Below, piece by piece: positions 22,796 to 23,488 of a stretch of 23,488 bases of DNA. A program made the position numbers and the translations under genes. The DNA is from an uncultured Clostridia bacterium. GTDB lineage: Bacteria > Bacillota > Clostridia > Peptostreptococcales > Anaerovoracaceae. Within the stretch, counting starts at the first letter, position 1, and every line of letters begins with the position of its first letter. The stretch spans positions 1 to 23,488 of the forward strand of contig CAKQHH010000025.1 in assembly GCA_934234035.1 (NCBI GenBank). Reading direction: 5' to 3'. The notes beneath the pieces were generated by a model. That model was not told the DNA's origin, did not search any database, and saw only the letters and a program-made list of their open reading frames with translations.

Positions 22796-23338
22796 ATGTA
22801 CGCATATCGCAACGGACTTCGAACGCTCACCGGAATACTCTGCATTGCCGTGACTATTTTTATATTCACTTCTTTTGCAAATGCGGACGATGAGGTTCAA
22901 TATAAATCCTACGATTTAAAGGGCTATACCGGATCTATCGAAGTCGATCAATCCGTTCGAGATAAAATCCAAGATAAGGCAATAAAAGAGGTTGCCGGAG
23001 AGACGAAATCGAAAACAATCCGAATAACGGCGATGGAGAATCTTTCAGAAGAGAATCTGCAGGCCTCCGAAAAGGAAGCCCTCTACGTATATACCGATAA
23101 AGGATTAACCCACATCCAAGTAGACAAAGGCTGTGTCGGTAAAATTTCTTTGAAGGAAGTAAAAGAAATGATTCACGAAAACGAAGGATCCTTCGTTCGG
23201 GTGTACGATGTGGGGACGCAGGAAGAATCGGCCTCGTTCCTCTCCGAACATAAGGGAATCCTCGCAACGATTGGAATCGCCGTTTTGCTTATACTACTGT
23301 GGTTGCTGTATGAAAGGAAAAAACGGAGAACTGCATGA
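22796..23338 (+). CDS. Exported, C-terminally membrane-anchored paralogue
   Basis: A protein of 180 residues. A signal peptide ends at about residue 30 (FANA before DDE). Residues 45-140 repeat the shared domain of the preceding protein: GSIEVDQSVRDKI, ALYVYTDKG, IHENEGSFVRVYDVG. Residues 153-172 are a membrane helix, followed by ERKKRRTA as a cytoplasmic stop-transfer tail, giving a type I topology with the domain outside. It lacks the C-terminal beta-rich module of its neighbour. I infer that it serves as membrane partner, receptor or immunity-type protein for the secreted one. It starts 60 bases downstream, with AGGAG 7 bases before the ATG, so the two are probably one transcript. Its stop may be secondary: a conserved tail found at 20582-20635 persists out of frame behind it. 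Confidence 0.75.
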   Translation: MYAYRNGLRTLTGILCIAVTIFIFTSFANADDEVQYKSYDLKGYTGSIEVDQSVRDKIQDKAIKEVAGETKSKTIRITAMENLSEENLQASEKEALYVYTDKGLTHIQVDKGCVGKISLKEVKEMIHENEGSFVRVYDVGTQEESASFLSEHKGILATIGIAVLLILLWLLYERKKRRTA

Positions 23339-23392
23339 TGGAAGCGGGCTGGCGGCAATCTAGAATGTTTATTTCATAATCGGGTTTTCTAA
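23339..23392 (+). pseudogene. Decayed 3' tail shared with the remnant at 20582-20635
   Basis: Read in the appropriate frame the segment gives GSGLAAI, a TAG stop, then NVYFIIGF, corresponding to SGLAAIWNIYFIIGFL of the remnant (Trp codon TGG changed to TAG). It is out of frame with the preceding gene and ends exactly where the group II intron begins. Confidence 0.5.
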
Positions 23393-23488
23393 ATAGGGTA
23401 GAGTGAGAATTTTTTTCTCACCCTCCCATTGCACCGTACGTACGGTTCTCGTATACGGCGCTACATCAATATAGAATCAAATATTACT
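23393..23488 (-). mobile_element. Group II intron, 3' end (domains V and VI), continues beyond the window
   Basis: Minus strand, 23462 to 23431: the 32-base segment beginning AGCGCCGTATACG and ending CGTACGGTGC folds as domain V. It has an 8-bp lower stem (GCGCCGTA/TACGGTGC, one G-U), a 2-base CG bulge and a short upper stem with an AGAAC loop. From 23430 to 23396 follows domain VI: a long stem (AGGGTGAGAA/TTCTCACTCT) with a single bulged A at 23399. Seven bases from the bulged A to the end place the 3' splice site at about 23393 with a terminal AT, as group II introns require. The reverse-transcriptase gene, if present, lies beyond the right edge. Confidence 0.85.

Overview
The window looks like the chromosome of an anaerobic Gram-positive bacterium of the Clostridia (Bacillota). 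The reasons are strong AGGAGG-type ribosome-binding sites, an [FeFe]-hydrogenase maturase (HydF), a C_GCAxxG_C_C redox-type protein, a TagF-like teichoic-acid polymerase domain and a bacterial group II intron. I cannot name a genus. Base composition is mosaic by eye: GC-rich core genes from 1 to about 10.4 kb and again in the sodium:alanine symporter (18.7-20.3 kb), separated and followed by clearly AT-rich blocks.

Layout. (i) 1-250: the 5' part of a GC-rich, highly foldable RNA on the minus strand with its own promoter; family not recognised. (ii) 391-2475 (-) an S15/CocE-type peptidase, divergent from 2647-3939 (+) a Gfo/Idh/MocA oxidoreductase; two opposed promoters lie between them. (iii) 3967-10370 (-): a tightly packed seven-gene run, transcribed in the order C_GCAxxG_C_C protein, APH-like phosphotransferase, ABC-F ATPase, 63-residue protein, glutaminase, HydF, histidine phosphatase. 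It ends at a bidirectional terminator shared with the oxidoreductase. (iv) 10441-16007 (-): an AT-rich, probably acquired cell-surface glycopolymer cassette. It holds a GT2-TagF fusion, a tandem LicD protein whose first domain has lost its acidic motif, and a CgeB-like glycosyltransferase with a coiled-coil N-terminus. (v) 16.1-18.6 kb (-): an AAA/DUF4143 ATPase and a self-inhibited HTH-Fic protein, surrounded by short duplicated sequences. (vi) 18738-20267 (-): an AGCS-family sodium:alanine symporter.

(vii) 20.4-23.4 kb is the most unusual part. An OmpR-family response regulator with no kinase in view is divergently transcribed from two genes for exported proteins that share a domain I do not recognise. 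One is secreted and carries an extra C-terminal beta-rich module; the other is anchored by a C-terminal membrane helix. The promoter of the pair carries TTAACA-type direct repeats at 11-bp spacing upstream of TACAAT. The same arrangement, with the same spacing, reappears at 20480-20511, where it is joined directly to a 3' tail also found after the second gene. This looks like the deletion scar of a third family member. The window closes with the 3' end (domains V and VI) of a group II intron on the minus strand, inserted directly behind this cluster.

Inferences: the regulator probably controls the divergent exported-protein genes through the repeats. The surface cassette probably decorates a wall polymer with phospho-substituents. 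The fic and ATPase genes look like mobile or defence-type accessory genes that came with short 3'-flanking repeats.
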